Source: Orbaceae bacterium ESL0727
GTDB taxonomy: Bacteria; Pseudomonadota; Gammaproteobacteria; Enterobacterales; Orbaceae
NCBI GenBank assembly: GCA_029433345.1
Contig: JAQTHY010000001.1
Location: 1,798,001 to 1,862,000 of the forward strand
Direction: 5' to 3'
DNA: 64,000 bases
Each line of letters begins with the position of its first letter. The first letter of the stretch is position 1. The notes beneath the pieces are model-generated. The model saw nothing but the letters and a program-made list of their open reading frames with translations, was not told the DNA's origin and did not search any database. Both the position numbers and the translations under genes were made by a program. Below are positions 37,001 through 46,612 of the stretch, piece by piece.

Positions 37001-37587
37001 ACATTTTGGTTATGGATACCGAAGTTTATTCCAACACTGGTGGACAACAATCTAAATCAACACCATTTGGTGCATCGGCTAAATTTGCCGTCGCCGGTAA
37101 AGTCCGTAATAAGAAGGATTTAGCACTACAAGCAATGAGTTATGGTAACGTCTATGTTGCCCATATTGCGATGGGGGCTGATCCAGCACAAACATTACGT
37201 GTTTTACGTGAAGCCGAAGCCTATCCGGGTCCATCATTAATCATTGCTTACAGTCACTGTATCGCACATGGTTATAATTTAACCCAAGGTTTACAACAAC
37301 AAAAACGTGCGGTCACCTCTGGACATTGGCCATTATTACGTTACAACCCTATGTTAAGTGAAATCGGTAAAAATCCATTTAACTTAGATAGTATTCGTCC
37401 TGTATTGCCATTAATTGAATACCGTAAACACGAAACACGTTTCGAATCTTTATTGGAACGCCATCCTGAAATGGTCGAACCAATCATGACACATGCGGAA
37501 CATGTTGCGGTAGAACGTTGGCGTCTATATGAATACTTTGCTGCGCAAACACCAAAGCGCGTTGAGTTACATCTAGAAGACAAATAA
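34012..37587 (+). CDS. nifJ: Pyruvate:ferredoxin/flavodoxin oxidoreductase
   Basis: Single-chain PFOR of 1191 residues, converting pyruvate and CoA to acetyl-CoA, CO2 and reduced ferredoxin or flavodoxin. Domain I has YPITPSSTMAEL; the two [4Fe-4S] motifs CIQCGNCSFVCP and CTGCGLCVDVCP are in the middle; the proximal cluster motif CAGCGETPY and the ThDP motif GGDGWAYDIGYSG with MDTEVYSNTGGQQS follow. The ATG at 34012 (MKNQEMIMVDG) is right; a longer reading would overlap the previous gene. It is oxygen-sensitive in most species and complements the PDH complex at 1.5-7.2 kb. Confidence 0.96.
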   Translation: MKNQEMIMVDGNEAAAHVAYMLSEICAIYPITPSSTMAELADDWASQHKPNLWGNVPVIFEMQHEGGAAGTVHGALQSGALSSTFTASQGLMLMLPNMYKIAGELTSTVFHVAARSLATQGLSIFGDHQDVMAARTTGFAILSSASVQQAQDLAVIAHAATLESRVPFIHFFDGFRTSHEVNKIVKIDDDDIRQMIDDDLVRAHRDRALNPNKPFMRGTAQNPDTYFQGRERVNPYYANVPAIVEKLMDKFANLTGRRYHLVDYYGAANAEHVMVVLGSASATIRQAIDKLNEKDGKYGLLTVHLYRPFPTDAFIKALPASVKYVTVLDRTKEPGSQGEPLYQDVLSALVHGLQNRQISQLPRITGGRYGLSSKDIIPAMVKAVFEHQQSDKALPFFTIGINDDVSNISIPWDQNWHIESKEQIQALFFGLGSDGTVGANKNSIKIIGGLPEYYAQGYFVYDSKKSGSRTVSHLRFGPKPIDLPYLIGAADFIGCHMFHFLQTVEVLNFAKPKSIFLLNSPYDKDHVWQNLPKHVQQTIREKALQFYVIDAATVAQKSGVGTRINTIMQTCFFALSNIMPKDKAIELIKKSIKKSYSRKGESVVKKNFTAVDNTLANLHQVVIPKEDSASVELNWHIPDSAPEFVRTVTSEMILDRGERIPVSMVPADGTFPTGTTKWEKRDVALSIPEWRDDLCIQCGNCSFVCPHAAIRAKFYDKAYVENAPDEFKYAHSSGRGFPDQRYTIQVYPQDCTGCGLCVDVCPVRAEGGKVRALNMKDKLPILDREIKALDWFEQIPWPDRAKVDFSNVRGVQFLEPLFEFSGACAGCGETPYLKVITQLFGDRMMVANATGCSSIYGGNLPTTPWTHNEDGQGPAWSNSLFEDNAEFGLGFRLTVEKHRALAATYLKALSAKIGEDLVEQTLHAPQTTEFEIKQQRERIAKITDMLETDTSNDAKNLLSLVDYLVDRSVWIIGGDGWAYDIGYSGIDHVIASGQNVNILVMDTEVYSNTGGQQSKSTPFGASAKFAVAGKVRNKKDLALQAMSYGNVYVAHIAMGADPAQTLRVLREAEAYPGPSLIIAYSHCIAHGYNLTQGLQQQKRAVTSGHWPLLRYNPMLSEIGKNPFNLDSIRPVLPLIEYRKHETRFESLLERHPEMVEPIMTHAEHVAVERWRLYEYFAAQTPKRVELHLEDK

Positions 37588-37625
37588 TCTTTTTATTCTA
37601 TTATGGATAAAAAGCGTCCATGATT

Positions 37626-37664
37626 GAGCGGATGTAGGGTCATCACCCTCACCGCTCTTTTTAT
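37626..37664 (+). terminator. Rho-independent terminator of nifJ
   Basis: GAGCGG/CCGCTC outer stem with AGGGT/ACCCT inner stem, followed by TTTTTATTTT, 38 bp after the nifJ stop. Confidence 0.85.
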
Positions 37665-37678
37665 TTTCTGTTAATAAC

Positions 37679-37708
37679 TTTCAGAACTACTACCCATTTC
37701 AATCAGTT
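37679..37708 (+). repeat. Dispersed intergenic repeat, copy 5 (type B)
   Basis: TTTCAGAACTACTACCCATT followed by TCAATCAGTT, the same version as at 11572. It is followed by decayed GATATT/GGTATT microsatellite up to recG. Confidence 0.65.
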
Positions 37709-37811
37709 TTTGAATATGCAAATTTACACATCTTATTGATATTATTTGTGATATTGATATTGGTATTGGTATTATTTATGTTGGTAATATTATCGATGAG
37801 ATAAAAAAGCG

Positions 37812-39920
37812 TTAGGCATTAATGTATTTTTCGCGATCCGGTAACCAACTTGCGATCAGCTGTTTTGCACATTCTGGATAATGCTGCGAAAGAGAATAAG
37901 AAATTTTTTGCACGTCACTAATCATTGCTTGATCACGAACTAAATCAACCACTTTGAAATTAGCACCGCCTATTTGATGAGTCCCTAAAATTTCGCCACT
38001 GCCCCGAATTTCGAGATCTTTTTGCGCAATAATAAAACCATCATTACTTTCGCGCATCACCTGCAGTCGTGCCTTGGCAATTTTACTTAAGGGTGGTTGA
38101 TACAATAACACACAATGTGAAACTGCCGTTCCCCTGCCGACTCGCCCCCGAAGTTGATGAAGCTGCGCCAATCCTAATCGTTCAGCATTTTCAATAATCA
38201 TCAAGCTAGCGTTAGGCACATCGACGCCGACTTCAATCACTGTTGTTGCCACCAAAAGTTGGATCTCGCCTTGTTTGAATTGCTGCATGATTGACTGCTT
38301 TTGGTCAGATTTCATTTTGCCATGAACCAATTCGATATGAAGATGAGGTAACCGCATGCGTAACTCTTCGACCAGCAATTCGGCTGCTTTAGCATCGATG
38401 GCTTCGGACTCTTCAACCAAGGTACATACCCAATAGACCTGACGACCGGCTTGGCACGCTTGATTTACACGCTCAATCATTTCATCACGCCGTAAATTAG
38501 AGACCACAATGGTGGTGACTGGTGTTCTACCAGGCGGTAATTCATCAATAATGGACACGTCTAAATCGGCATAAACCGTCATCGCCAAGGTGCGTGGAAT
38601 AGGTGTGGCGGTCATAATTAATTGATGCGGATAATGGTGATTTTTTATGCCTTTTTCCCACAAGGTCAATCGTTGATTAACACCAAAACGGTGTTGCTCA
38701 TCAATAATAACCAAGCCTAAATCGGTAAACTCCACTTTATCAAAGAAAAGCGCATGTGTACCAATTAATAATGCCGTTTCCCCAGACTGCGCTTTATCTA
38801 AACAGCGTTGTTTATTTTTAGCTGTTAGACGCCCCGAAAGCCAATCCACCTGAATACCCAATGGCGCAAACCAACGCGAAAAATTGGTAAAATGTTGCTC
38901 GGCTAAAATTTCGGTCGGCGCCATTAAAGCAACCTGTTTGCCATTTTCAATTGCATTTAATGCAGCTAAAGCAGCCACGAGGGTTTTCCCGGATCCGACA
39001 TCACCTTGAATTAATCGCATCATCGGTATAGATTTGGCCATATCGCTTAAAATATCCTTAACTACACGTGTCTGTGCACCGGTTGGCGTAAAAGGGAGCG
39101 CCGCCAAAAAAGGTTGTATAAAGTGCTGATTCGGTTTTAAGTTATATGCGTGTTGTTTTTGGTTATGGAGCTTTATGGTCAGCATGCTTAGATGGTAGGC
39201 AAGTAACTCTTCAAAAATAAAGCGTTTGATGGCGGGATGACGGCCTGTGGTTAATTCATTGATATCAATATCCAGTGGCGGATGATGGATAATGGTTAAC
39301 GCTGTTGCTACATCTAAAAATGCGGTATGTAAACTTTCTGGTAAAATTTCGACAGGTGGATTCCGTTTTAGCAATAACAACGCATTATCAATTGCTTTAC
39401 GAATCACATGTTGCGTCAAACCATAGGTGGTCGGATAAACAGGTGTAAAGCGTTCTTGTGGCTCGGTTTGTGGATATCCGCTATTCCCTGCTCGCGTCTG
39501 TCTATTTGCTTGAACATGAAACTGCGGATGCATCATTTCAGGGTGGTTTTTCCCCCATTTTATTTCGCCATAAGCACTTATTTCAGTACCTGTGGAGAGC
39601 GTTGCTTGTATGCCGCGATTAAAATTCATAAACTTAAGCAAGGCAATGCCAGTCTCATCTTGGATATGGCACACCAGCATTCGACGCTGCCTTGTCGGGA
39701 TGATTTCGTTTTTGATAATCGTCCCGGTAATCGTGGTATATTCCCCCACGGTGACTTCGTTAATCGCGTGTGTAGACGCACGATCTTCATATCGTAATGG
39801 GAAATGCAATAATAGATCGGCAACCGTTAAAATACCCAAATCATGAAATTTTTTTGCTAAGGTAGGACCAATACCTGACAAAGTCATTAACGGTAAATTA
39901 TGAAAAAATCGACTACTCAT
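37812..39920 (-). CDS. recG: ATP-dependent DNA helicase RecG
   Basis: Branch-migration helicase acting on stalled forks and Holliday junctions. N-terminal wedge/OB domain, Walker A GDVGSGKTLVAALA, DEQH box (IIDEQHRFGV), motif III TATPIPRTLA, motif VI QLRGRVGRG and the C-terminal TRG-like region. 702 residues versus 693 in E. coli. It follows spoT directly; trmH, which sits between them in E. coli, is absent here. Confidence 0.96.
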   Translation of the reverse strand: MSSRFFHNLPLMTLSGIGPTLAKKFHDLGILTVADLLLHFPLRYEDRASTHAINEVTVGEYTTITGTIIKNEIIPTRQRRMLVCHIQDETGIALLKFMNFNRGIQATLSTGTEISAYGEIKWGKNHPEMMHPQFHVQANRQTRAGNSGYPQTEPQERFTPVYPTTYGLTQHVIRKAIDNALLLLKRNPPVEILPESLHTAFLDVATALTIIHHPPLDIDINELTTGRHPAIKRFIFEELLAYHLSMLTIKLHNQKQHAYNLKPNQHFIQPFLAALPFTPTGAQTRVVKDILSDMAKSIPMMRLIQGDVGSGKTLVAALAALNAIENGKQVALMAPTEILAEQHFTNFSRWFAPLGIQVDWLSGRLTAKNKQRCLDKAQSGETALLIGTHALFFDKVEFTDLGLVIIDEQHRFGVNQRLTLWEKGIKNHHYPHQLIMTATPIPRTLAMTVYADLDVSIIDELPPGRTPVTTIVVSNLRRDEMIERVNQACQAGRQVYWVCTLVEESEAIDAKAAELLVEELRMRLPHLHIELVHGKMKSDQKQSIMQQFKQGEIQLLVATTVIEVGVDVPNASLMIIENAERLGLAQLHQLRGRVGRGTAVSHCVLLYQPPLSKIAKARLQVMRESNDGFIIAQKDLEIRGSGEILGTHQIGGANFKVVDLVRDQAMISDVQKISYSLSQHYPECAKQLIASWLPDREKYINA

Positions 39921-39936
39921 GGTGATGATTAATCAT

Positions 39937-42051
39937 CTATTGATTAATATTCCGCATAACACTGACAACATCTTGTTGTAATGATATTTTTTGCATTAAC
40001 TCAGCAAGTTGCTGAGAATTTTTAATTTCAATTTGTAAAATAATCGTATAAATCTGGCTATCTTTTTCTTCCGTATTTAACCACTGCACATGCACATTTT
40101 CATTGTTGACAATTGATATAATATTGGCTAATGCACCGGGATTATTTAAGATATCTACCCAAATTTCTGCCACAAAGAATTGATCAACATTGGCCATCCA
40201 TTTGAGTGGAATATATTTTAACGGTTGATTTTGATAACCGGCAATATTACGGCAACACTCGTGATGAATCGTCAAACCATTCGTATTAAAACTGATGTGC
40301 CCAATAATAGGATCGTTAGGGATAGGATGGCAACATTTAGAAAAAGTGACCAACATGCCTTCGGTACCCGTAATGGCTAATCTTTTATCTTGTTTGCATT
40401 GATTCACCATTGACTCATTATGTTCTAATCCTTGTGCAACAAACTGGCTCATCAAATTACCTAATCCTATTTCGGCCAGGACATCGTCAAACGAAGGTAA
40501 TAAGGTTAACGCTAAAATTTTCTCAATCTTTTGGGGAGAAATCGCATCTAATCCCCCTTTATTGGTTAAGGCTAAATTTAATAATTTTTTCCCTAACGCA
40601 ATCGCATCTTCGTGTTTAAGCGATTTTAAAGCTTGGCGAATATGTGTTCTCGCTTTAGAACTGACCACAAAATTTAGCCAATCAGCATTGGGTTTGGCGT
40701 CGGGCGCAGTTAAGATTTCAACAGTTTGACCACTGGCTAACGACTGCGAAAGTGGATACGGTTTGCGATCAACAAGAGCGCCAATACAGTGATGGCCAAT
40801 ATCGGTATGCACTGCATAAGCTAAATCAACCGGTGTCGCCCCTTCTGGGAGCTCAACAATTCGTCCTTTTGGCGTAAAGACATAAATTTCTTTTGAAAAG
40901 AGGTCCGATTTCACATTTTCAATAAACTCAAACGAATTCCCGACACTCTGTTGCAATTCTAATAAACTTTGCATCCAACGTTGTGCCTTGATCTGCGCAG
41001 TTGTATTGTTGAGTTCATCATTTTCGTTATAGACCCAATGGGCAGCCACACCCATTTCGGCCATTTGCTCCATATCTTCGGTCCGAATCTGCACTTCAAC
41101 CGGTGTACCATGAGAGCCAATTAATGACGAATGTAATGATTGGTAACCATTAATTTTGGGAATCGCAATATAATCGCGAAATCGGTTTGGGCGCGGTTTA
41201 TAAAGATTATGGATTAAGCCAAGTACGCGATAACAGGTATCGACATCTTTAACAATAATCCGGAAAATATAGATATCCATAATGGAGTGGAAGTGTTGCT
41301 CACGCAATTGCATCTTTTGGTAAATTGCGTAAATATTTTTTTCTAACCCTTCGACCACCGCATCAATTTTCGCTTCAGCTAAGCGCGCTTTTATTTCTGA
41401 CAAAATCCGTTTGATCATATCTTTACGGGTGTTACGGGCAATATCAACCACTTTACCAATCACATCCGCGCGATTAGGGTACATCGCTGTAAAACCTAAA
41501 ATTTCCAATTCGGTTTTAATATGATGAATGCCGAGTCGATGCGCAAGGGGTGCATAAATTTCCAACGTTTCTTTTGCAATACGACGACGTTTATCCGGCC
41601 TTAATGCCCCAATTGTGCGCATATTATGTGTCCGATCAGCCAATTTGATCAAAATAACACGCACATCTTCAGTCATCGCTAACACCATTTTGCGAAAATT
41701 TTCCGCTTGGGTTTCTTGACGACTACGGAATTTTAATTTGTCTAATTTCGATACACCTTCGACTAAAACTGCGACATGTTCACCAAATTTACTGTCAATG
41801 TCTTGATACGTGATCGATGTATCTTCAATAGTATCATGCAAAAGTGCCGCGATAATCGTTTCATAATCCAAACGCATATCAGCCAAAATCGTTGCTACTG
41901 CAACCGGATGGGTGACATACGGTTCGCCGCTACTCCGAAATTGTCCTTCATGTGCTTTCTTAGCAAAGAAGTAGGCTTCTTTAATCACTTCAACCTGCTT
42001 AGCAGGAAGATAGGCTTTTACCACCTCTTCTAAGCCGCGAAAATATTGCAT
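39937..42051 (-). CDS. spoT: Bifunctional (p)ppGpp synthase/hydrolase
   Basis: HD hydrolase domain (THPVAVATILADMRLDYETI, ALLHDTIEDT), synthetase domain (YQSLHSSLIGSHG), TGS (EIYVFTPKGRIVELPEGATP) and C-terminal ACT domain, 704 residues. The start is taken as the ATG at 42051 (MQYFRGLEEVVKAYLP), which aligns with E. coli SpoT; a TTG two codons upstream is also possible. Only relaxed pieces of the synthetase differ between SpoT and RelA; gene context after rpoZ supports SpoT. Confidence 0.95.
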   Translation of the reverse strand: MQYFRGLEEVVKAYLPAKQVEVIKEAYFFAKKAHEGQFRSSGEPYVTHPVAVATILADMRLDYETIIAALLHDTIEDTSITYQDIDSKFGEHVAVLVEGVSKLDKLKFRSRQETQAENFRKMVLAMTEDVRVILIKLADRTHNMRTIGALRPDKRRRIAKETLEIYAPLAHRLGIHHIKTELEILGFTAMYPNRADVIGKVVDIARNTRKDMIKRILSEIKARLAEAKIDAVVEGLEKNIYAIYQKMQLREQHFHSIMDIYIFRIIVKDVDTCYRVLGLIHNLYKPRPNRFRDYIAIPKINGYQSLHSSLIGSHGTPVEVQIRTEDMEQMAEMGVAAHWVYNENDELNNTTAQIKAQRWMQSLLELQQSVGNSFEFIENVKSDLFSKEIYVFTPKGRIVELPEGATPVDLAYAVHTDIGHHCIGALVDRKPYPLSQSLASGQTVEILTAPDAKPNADWLNFVVSSKARTHIRQALKSLKHEDAIALGKKLLNLALTNKGGLDAISPQKIEKILALTLLPSFDDVLAEIGLGNLMSQFVAQGLEHNESMVNQCKQDKRLAITGTEGMLVTFSKCCHPIPNDPIIGHISFNTNGLTIHHECCRNIAGYQNQPLKYIPLKWMANVDQFFVAEIWVDILNNPGALANIISIVNNENVHVQWLNTEEKDSQIYTIILQIEIKNSQQLAELMQKISLQQDVVSVMRNINQ

Positions 42052-42092
42052 AGACAATTCTCTTTTGAGTTTTTAGACGAATAAATGAAAAA

Positions 42093-42383
42093 CTATTCGT
42101 ATGATGGGGTATTTTCAAACAAAATAGTTTCATGCAGAGTAGAACGCACTTCTTCTTCTTTATCTTGTTTTGCTTGGAAATCAGCAGTATCAAGGATTTT
42201 CTTATTGACTAAGCCTTCTTCAATTTCACGAAGCGCAATGACTGTCGGTTTATCGTTTTCTTCTGGAACAAGTGGCATTTTATGTTCAACTTGTAATTGG
42301 CGAGCACGTCTTGCTGCGACTAACACTAAATCAAAACGATTGCCAATTTTTTCTACTGCATCTTGTACGGTTACACGAGCCAT
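42093..42383 (-). CDS. rpoZ: RNA polymerase omega subunit
   Basis: 96 residues starting [20 protein letters not shown], typical omega. It is first in rpoZ-spoT-recG, 41 bp before spoT. Confidence 0.97.
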   Translation of the reverse strand: MARVTVQDAVEKIGNRFDLVLVAARRARQLQVEHKMPLVPEENDKPTVIALREIEEGLVNKKILDTADFQAKQDKEEEVRSTLHETILFENTPSYE

Positions 42384-42577
42384 CTCTATTTATACCTCTA
42401 TTTTCTACAAATAATCTGCTTCAATAATTCTTAATGGGGAGATCTCTCATTTTACTTAATTTTCGGTATCCTTGTCTACAGTTGTTATGATTCAAGTTTA
42501 TCTTTTAACAAAACAACTCGCCAATTAAGGTATGAATTGCTTGGCAAACTGACTCAGTAACCACCTGTTTTAATAGG

Positions 42578-42607
42578 ATGTTTCAGAGTTACTATACGTT
42601 TATGTAT
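42578..42607 (+). repeat. Dispersed intergenic repeat, copy 6 (type A)
   Basis: ATGTTTCAGAGTTACTATAC plus GTTTATGTAT, between the PRD regulator stop and the rpoZ promoter region. Confidence 0.7.
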
Positions 42608-42634
42608 AATTTATGTGTAGTTTTTGTGTTAGAT

Positions 42635-44575
42635 TTAAGCAATACGGGCAAAACTATCTTTGACAATTGATTGAAACTCGAGAAAAGATTGACTGTTTAA
42701 AATGCGTTTAGTGGATTTTTCTTTAATAAAATTGACGAATAAATTATAAATTCCCATGGCATCTTCATATTCATCTTTGCTAATCGCAAGTAAGAAGATG
42801 ACATTAGCCACCTCGTTTTTATCCCATAAAATACCATTAGGCATTAATAGAGTCACCACCACCGTTTTTTTGGCCACTAACCCCACCGTATGTGGAATGG
42901 CAATATTTTCCCCCAATAGCGTTGAGCCAATCGACTCCCTTTCGGCTAAGCGATCAAAAAAAGTCAAATCGACAAACCCTTCAGCAGACAGCTTTTGGGT
43001 GACCATGTTGAACAGTTGTGATTTATCGAGTGGCTCATTTATAATCAGGAAAAAACGTTCATCAAAAAAGCGTTCTAATATATAAGGCATAGTACGATCA
43101 ATCATCACTAATCGCCCTAACTGAGCCAATTGATATTCGGTTGGAAAAGGTGAAATTTTGACTATTGGTTTATCTTTCTCGCTTAATCGCACCGTTGTCA
43201 CAATAAAATCTTGGTCGATGGTGCTTAACTGTTCATATTCACGACAAGAGATCGTTTTAGTCATATTGATTTGTGGAAAATCTTTTTTTATCTGAAATTC
43301 GAGCAAATTTAGCGTCGCATTGCTCAGTTCACTGACTAATAATATGGTCGGTTGCCGTTGATAATGAACACTAAAATTACGCTCAAGCGCTACACCAATA
43401 TGCACCGCTAAATAACCAATTTCATCATCCGTTAATGATACCGTTAAAGGAGATTGCTGATATTGCTTTGTATTTTTAATCGCTGCCAGCGAAATATCAT
43501 AAGCAAAAGGGTAATACTGTTTTACTTCATTTAATAAAGGATTAGTCGTGTGAATATGGTATTTAATACGTGCCAACATCGAGGATATGTGGACGAATAG
43601 ATCATCGCACAACCGTGCATCGCTGCGCATATCATAATGATAATGTTGATTAATATAATTTAGGAGATAATCAATCAATGCTGCGGTTTTTTGCTGAATT
43701 TCAATCGTCATTGTCGCACTACCGCCGGTACTTCGAAAATTAATTTGGGCACAGAAATAGTTAAATTCAGCATCTGACAATGATATGCCACTCATTTCAG
43801 TCAATTGCTCAGCGATAGCCGCAGTCACGGCAATAATATTGCCATTCACAGGATCAGTAGGACAGTGAAGTAATGGCTGGCCACGTTTCATTCTAGCAAG
43901 CGATACCGCAAAGCTATAACATAAATAACTGTCACCTTCGCGCGTTAGCGTCAACTTAAATCGGATAAATTGATTGTGTAACAGCTGGGCTAATGCGTTT
44001 AGATCGATATCGGTAATAATTCGCTGTTGTAACTTTTGCATATTGTGGTTATCTTCAGCTGTATGAAATTGCCACAATATATCTGTCAAACAGGCGCGGA
44101 TAGATGATTCTTCGCCAATAATTCTCACGCCTTGATAAGGTCGATTTTGGAATGATAAGCCATATTTTTCGATATACTCTTTTACCGCCACCATATCAGA
44201 TTGGATAGTACTGCGACTGATAAACCACTCTTCGGCGACATCATCCAATTTAATCGCTTTGGTTTGCGTCAAAAAAGTGATTAATAGATTTAATACCCGC
44301 TCTTGACCGCTGCGAGGTAACGGTTTTAATTGATTTCGCTGCTGTAAAAATGTGGCATACAGCTTTTCATCATGCACAATGATTTCATAGCCAACGCCTT
44401 TTTTATAGCTAATTTTGGCATGGTAATGATCTAAAATTTCGTTTAATAAAATGACATCTGTCCTAATCGTACGCGCTGAAACGGCAAAACGATTAGCTAA
44501 CTCTTGCTGTGGCAAGCGTTCATTGCTGATAACATCATAAAGATAGGCCAAACGTTGATAAGGAAAGAGTGTCAT
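42635..44575 (-). CDS. PRD-domain transcriptional regulator with EIIA-like domain
   Basis: 646 residues of the BglG/MtlR-type. Two N-terminal helix-turn-helix units (ELANRFAVSARTIRTDVILL and VAEEWFISRSTIQSDMVAVK), two PRD modules, a degenerate EIIB-like part without its Cys, and a C-terminal EIIA(Fru/Mtl) domain with phospho-acceptor His562 (GENIAIPHT). Such proteins activate sugar operons according to PTS phosphorylation. It is the last gene of the minus-strand operon beginning at 50683 and presumably controls it; the effector is unknown. Confidence 0.88.
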   Translation of the reverse strand: MTLFPYQRLAYLYDVISNERLPQQELANRFAVSARTIRTDVILLNEILDHYHAKISYKKGVGYEIIVHDEKLYATFLQQRNQLKPLPRSGQERVLNLLITFLTQTKAIKLDDVAEEWFISRSTIQSDMVAVKEYIEKYGLSFQNRPYQGVRIIGEESSIRACLTDILWQFHTAEDNHNMQKLQQRIITDIDLNALAQLLHNQFIRFKLTLTREGDSYLCYSFAVSLARMKRGQPLLHCPTDPVNGNIIAVTAAIAEQLTEMSGISLSDAEFNYFCAQINFRSTGGSATMTIEIQQKTAALIDYLLNYINQHYHYDMRSDARLCDDLFVHISSMLARIKYHIHTTNPLLNEVKQYYPFAYDISLAAIKNTKQYQQSPLTVSLTDDEIGYLAVHIGVALERNFSVHYQRQPTILLVSELSNATLNLLEFQIKKDFPQINMTKTISCREYEQLSTIDQDFIVTTVRLSEKDKPIVKISPFPTEYQLAQLGRLVMIDRTMPYILERFFDERFFLIINEPLDKSQLFNMVTQKLSAEGFVDLTFFDRLAERESIGSTLLGENIAIPHTVGLVAKKTVVVTLLMPNGILWDKNEVANVIFLLAISKDEYEDAMGIYNLFVNFIKEKSTKRILNSQSFLEFQSIVKDSFARIA

Positions 44576-44636
44576 TTTACTTAACCTCTATTTTACATTA
44601 ACCTCTATTTTAGTTACGCCAATATCGTTATTCACA

Positions 44637-45410
44637 TTATGCGTTAACTAATTTTTGCGTTAGCGCTAAAAGTGTTTTGACATCGTCTACCCGTGTTTTT
44701 TGAGAGACAGAATCAATAATTGACGTATAAATATGCGGAATAATTTTTTTCACTCCCGCGTCTAATGCCACTTTTAATATTGCCGCATAATTCTGTAAAT
44801 CTATGCCACCTGTTGGTTCTAAGTAAAAATCAAATTCAGCGCAACATTTGGCCACATAGCGATATTCATCCAGATATTTCAGTCCACCCATTGGGAAATA
44901 TTTGATCGAACTTCCGCCCATATCTTTCAATAAGGCAATCGCTGTTTCGACAGGCACAATACCATCAGGTGCTTGTGAACTTAATGGTCCAGTAGATATT
45001 TTGACCATGCCGACTTTACCTGTTGGTGACACTAATCCATTAATCACCGTGTGATCTTGCCCAAGTAATACGCGGCTGGTCGCTACCCCGGTAAAAACTT
45101 GATTAATGTGTTGTGGTTGTAGTACCGCTGAAATTTCTGATACCATCTTCGATTGGTTAGGATCACCTGCGCCTAAGCCAACCGAAATCGCATTATCAAT
45201 CGCCTTAGCATATTTTTTCATATCGGTAATGGCACTTTGGTTATCCGCATAATTTTTCGATAATACCCCAACCACGACATGGGTTTGTGCTGCTTCATAT
45301 ACCGCTTTCGCGTTATCGATCGAATTGGCCAGCACATTTAAACAGACGCGATCAGCGTAATAGTTTGGTGTATAGTGATAATTGTGTGATTTAGTGTGTA
45401 TAGTAGACAT
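44637..45410 (-). CDS. KDGP-type aldolase (DgaF-like)
   Basis: 257 residues of the family (PF07071-type) that includes DgaF, which cleaves 2-keto-3-deoxy-6-phosphogluconate to pyruvate and glyceraldehyde-3-phosphate. The segments GLGAGDPNQSKMVSEI, MGGSSIKYFPMGGLKY with its likely Schiff-base Lys, and FYLEPTGGIDLQNY are conserved. Its ATG touches the end of the preceding PLP-enzyme gene (1-bp overlap), implying coupling. Confidence 0.85.
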   Translation of the reverse strand: MSTIHTKSHNYHYTPNYYADRVCLNVLANSIDNAKAVYEAAQTHVVVGVLSKNYADNQSAITDMKKYAKAIDNAISVGLGAGDPNQSKMVSEISAVLQPQHINQVFTGVATSRVLLGQDHTVINGLVSPTGKVGMVKISTGPLSSQAPDGIVPVETAIALLKDMGGSSIKYFPMGGLKYLDEYRYVAKCCAEFDFYLEPTGGIDLQNYAAILKVALDAGVKKIIPHIYTSIIDSVSQKTRVDDVKTLLALTQKLVNA

Positions 45411-46612
45411 TATTTTACTTCCTCGGCATCAATCAAAATAGAGTTAACTAAAATAGTTTCGGCAATAATGGCGCTAATTTTTTGATAGATAACAGATAGT
45501 TGCTCACGCGATACCGCGCGCACATCGACCTCTACTTTACCTTCATTGGCTTTATATTCGCGAAAATAGACAGCGGTATCGCCTTGTTTCATCAAAGCAA
45601 TGATCTCTACAGCCGTTTTGCCAATCACCTGTTCGACAAAACTGATTTCAGCACGCGCAATATCACGCCCTGCCCCATCCCACACCACTTGGGCAGAGAC
45701 ACCGTTTAATCGATTTAATTGTTGAATAAATGGCGTCATTTTAGCCACCATATCAGCACCCGATTCATTGTGCCGATCTGTCATGTAAAGCTCGATAGCG
45801 CGTGTTAATCCTAAAATACTTTCTTTGCCCACTTTCATAGGGCGGCCGATACCATTTGATTGCTGTTTGACCCACTCAATCAACTGATCTTTCCCCACCA
45901 CCAATCCACTGGTTGGCCCTTCTATTGCTTTCGCCCCACTGTAAATAACCAGATCCGCACCCATGTTATAGTAAGCTTGTAGATCCTCTTCGGCAGCGGC
46001 ATCGACAATTAATGGAATACCATGTTTGTGCGCAACCGTCACCGCTTGCGGTACGGATAGCATACTTTTTTGCACACAATGGTGAGATTTGACATACAAA
46101 ATTGCTGCAGTATTGGGGTTAATTAATGCTTCAATCTGTTCGGATTTACATTCATTGGCAAAACCCGCTTCAACGACGACGCCCCCACCGAGTGCAATCA
46201 TGGTACCAATTGGCGCACCAAAATTAACGTTATGCCCTTTAGGTACAATAATTTCACGCGGTACAGGTTTGTCACTGCTGTGAAGATTAAACAATAGATC
46301 GCGATCATCTTTAATAATCAATGCGGCAACCGACTGTACAATACCAGCGGAAGCGCAGGAGACGACTACCGCATTTTCTGCATCTAATAATTTAGCAATA
46401 TAATGCCCCGTTTTGGTCACTAAATCCTTCATTTCGAAATAGGCATTTAATCCGTCAACCACCGTATCGGCCACTTCGGGGCGGGGTGTGGATACGCCGA
46501 GAATCGTCATACGACCTGAGGCGTTAATCACTTTTTTTAAATCATATTTTTTATACATATCATCCTTGTTGACAGGTGAAACAGAACAAGAATTATTGGT
46601 GACTAAAGTCAT
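45410..46612 (-). CDS. PLP-dependent ammonia-lyase-like enzyme (DgaE/SelA-like)
   Basis: 400 residues of the SelA-like fold-type I group. PLP Lys about 228 in YSGAKAIEGPTSG; Asp in IVDAAAEEDL. DgaE converts D-glucosaminate-6-phosphate to 2-keto-3-deoxygluconate-6-phosphate and ammonia, which would feed the aldolase encoded next. AGGA seven bases before the ATG supports this start, which overlaps the amidohydrolase gene by 20 bp. A related amino-sugar acid may be the true substrate. Confidence 0.82.
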   Translation of the reverse strand: MTLVTNNSCSVSPVNKDDMYKKYDLKKVINASGRMTILGVSTPRPEVADTVVDGLNAYFEMKDLVTKTGHYIAKLLDAENAVVVSCASAGIVQSVAALIIKDDRDLLFNLHSSDKPVPREIIVPKGHNVNFGAPIGTMIALGGGVVVEAGFANECKSEQIEALINPNTAAILYVKSHHCVQKSMLSVPQAVTVAHKHGIPLIVDAAAEEDLQAYYNMGADLVIYSGAKAIEGPTSGLVVGKDQLIEWVKQQSNGIGRPMKVGKESILGLTRAIELYMTDRHNESGADMVAKMTPFIQQLNRLNGVSAQVVWDGAGRDIARAEISFVEQVIGKTAVEIIALMKQGDTAVYFREYKANEGKVEVDVRAVSREQLSVIYQKISAIIAETILVNSILIDAEEVK

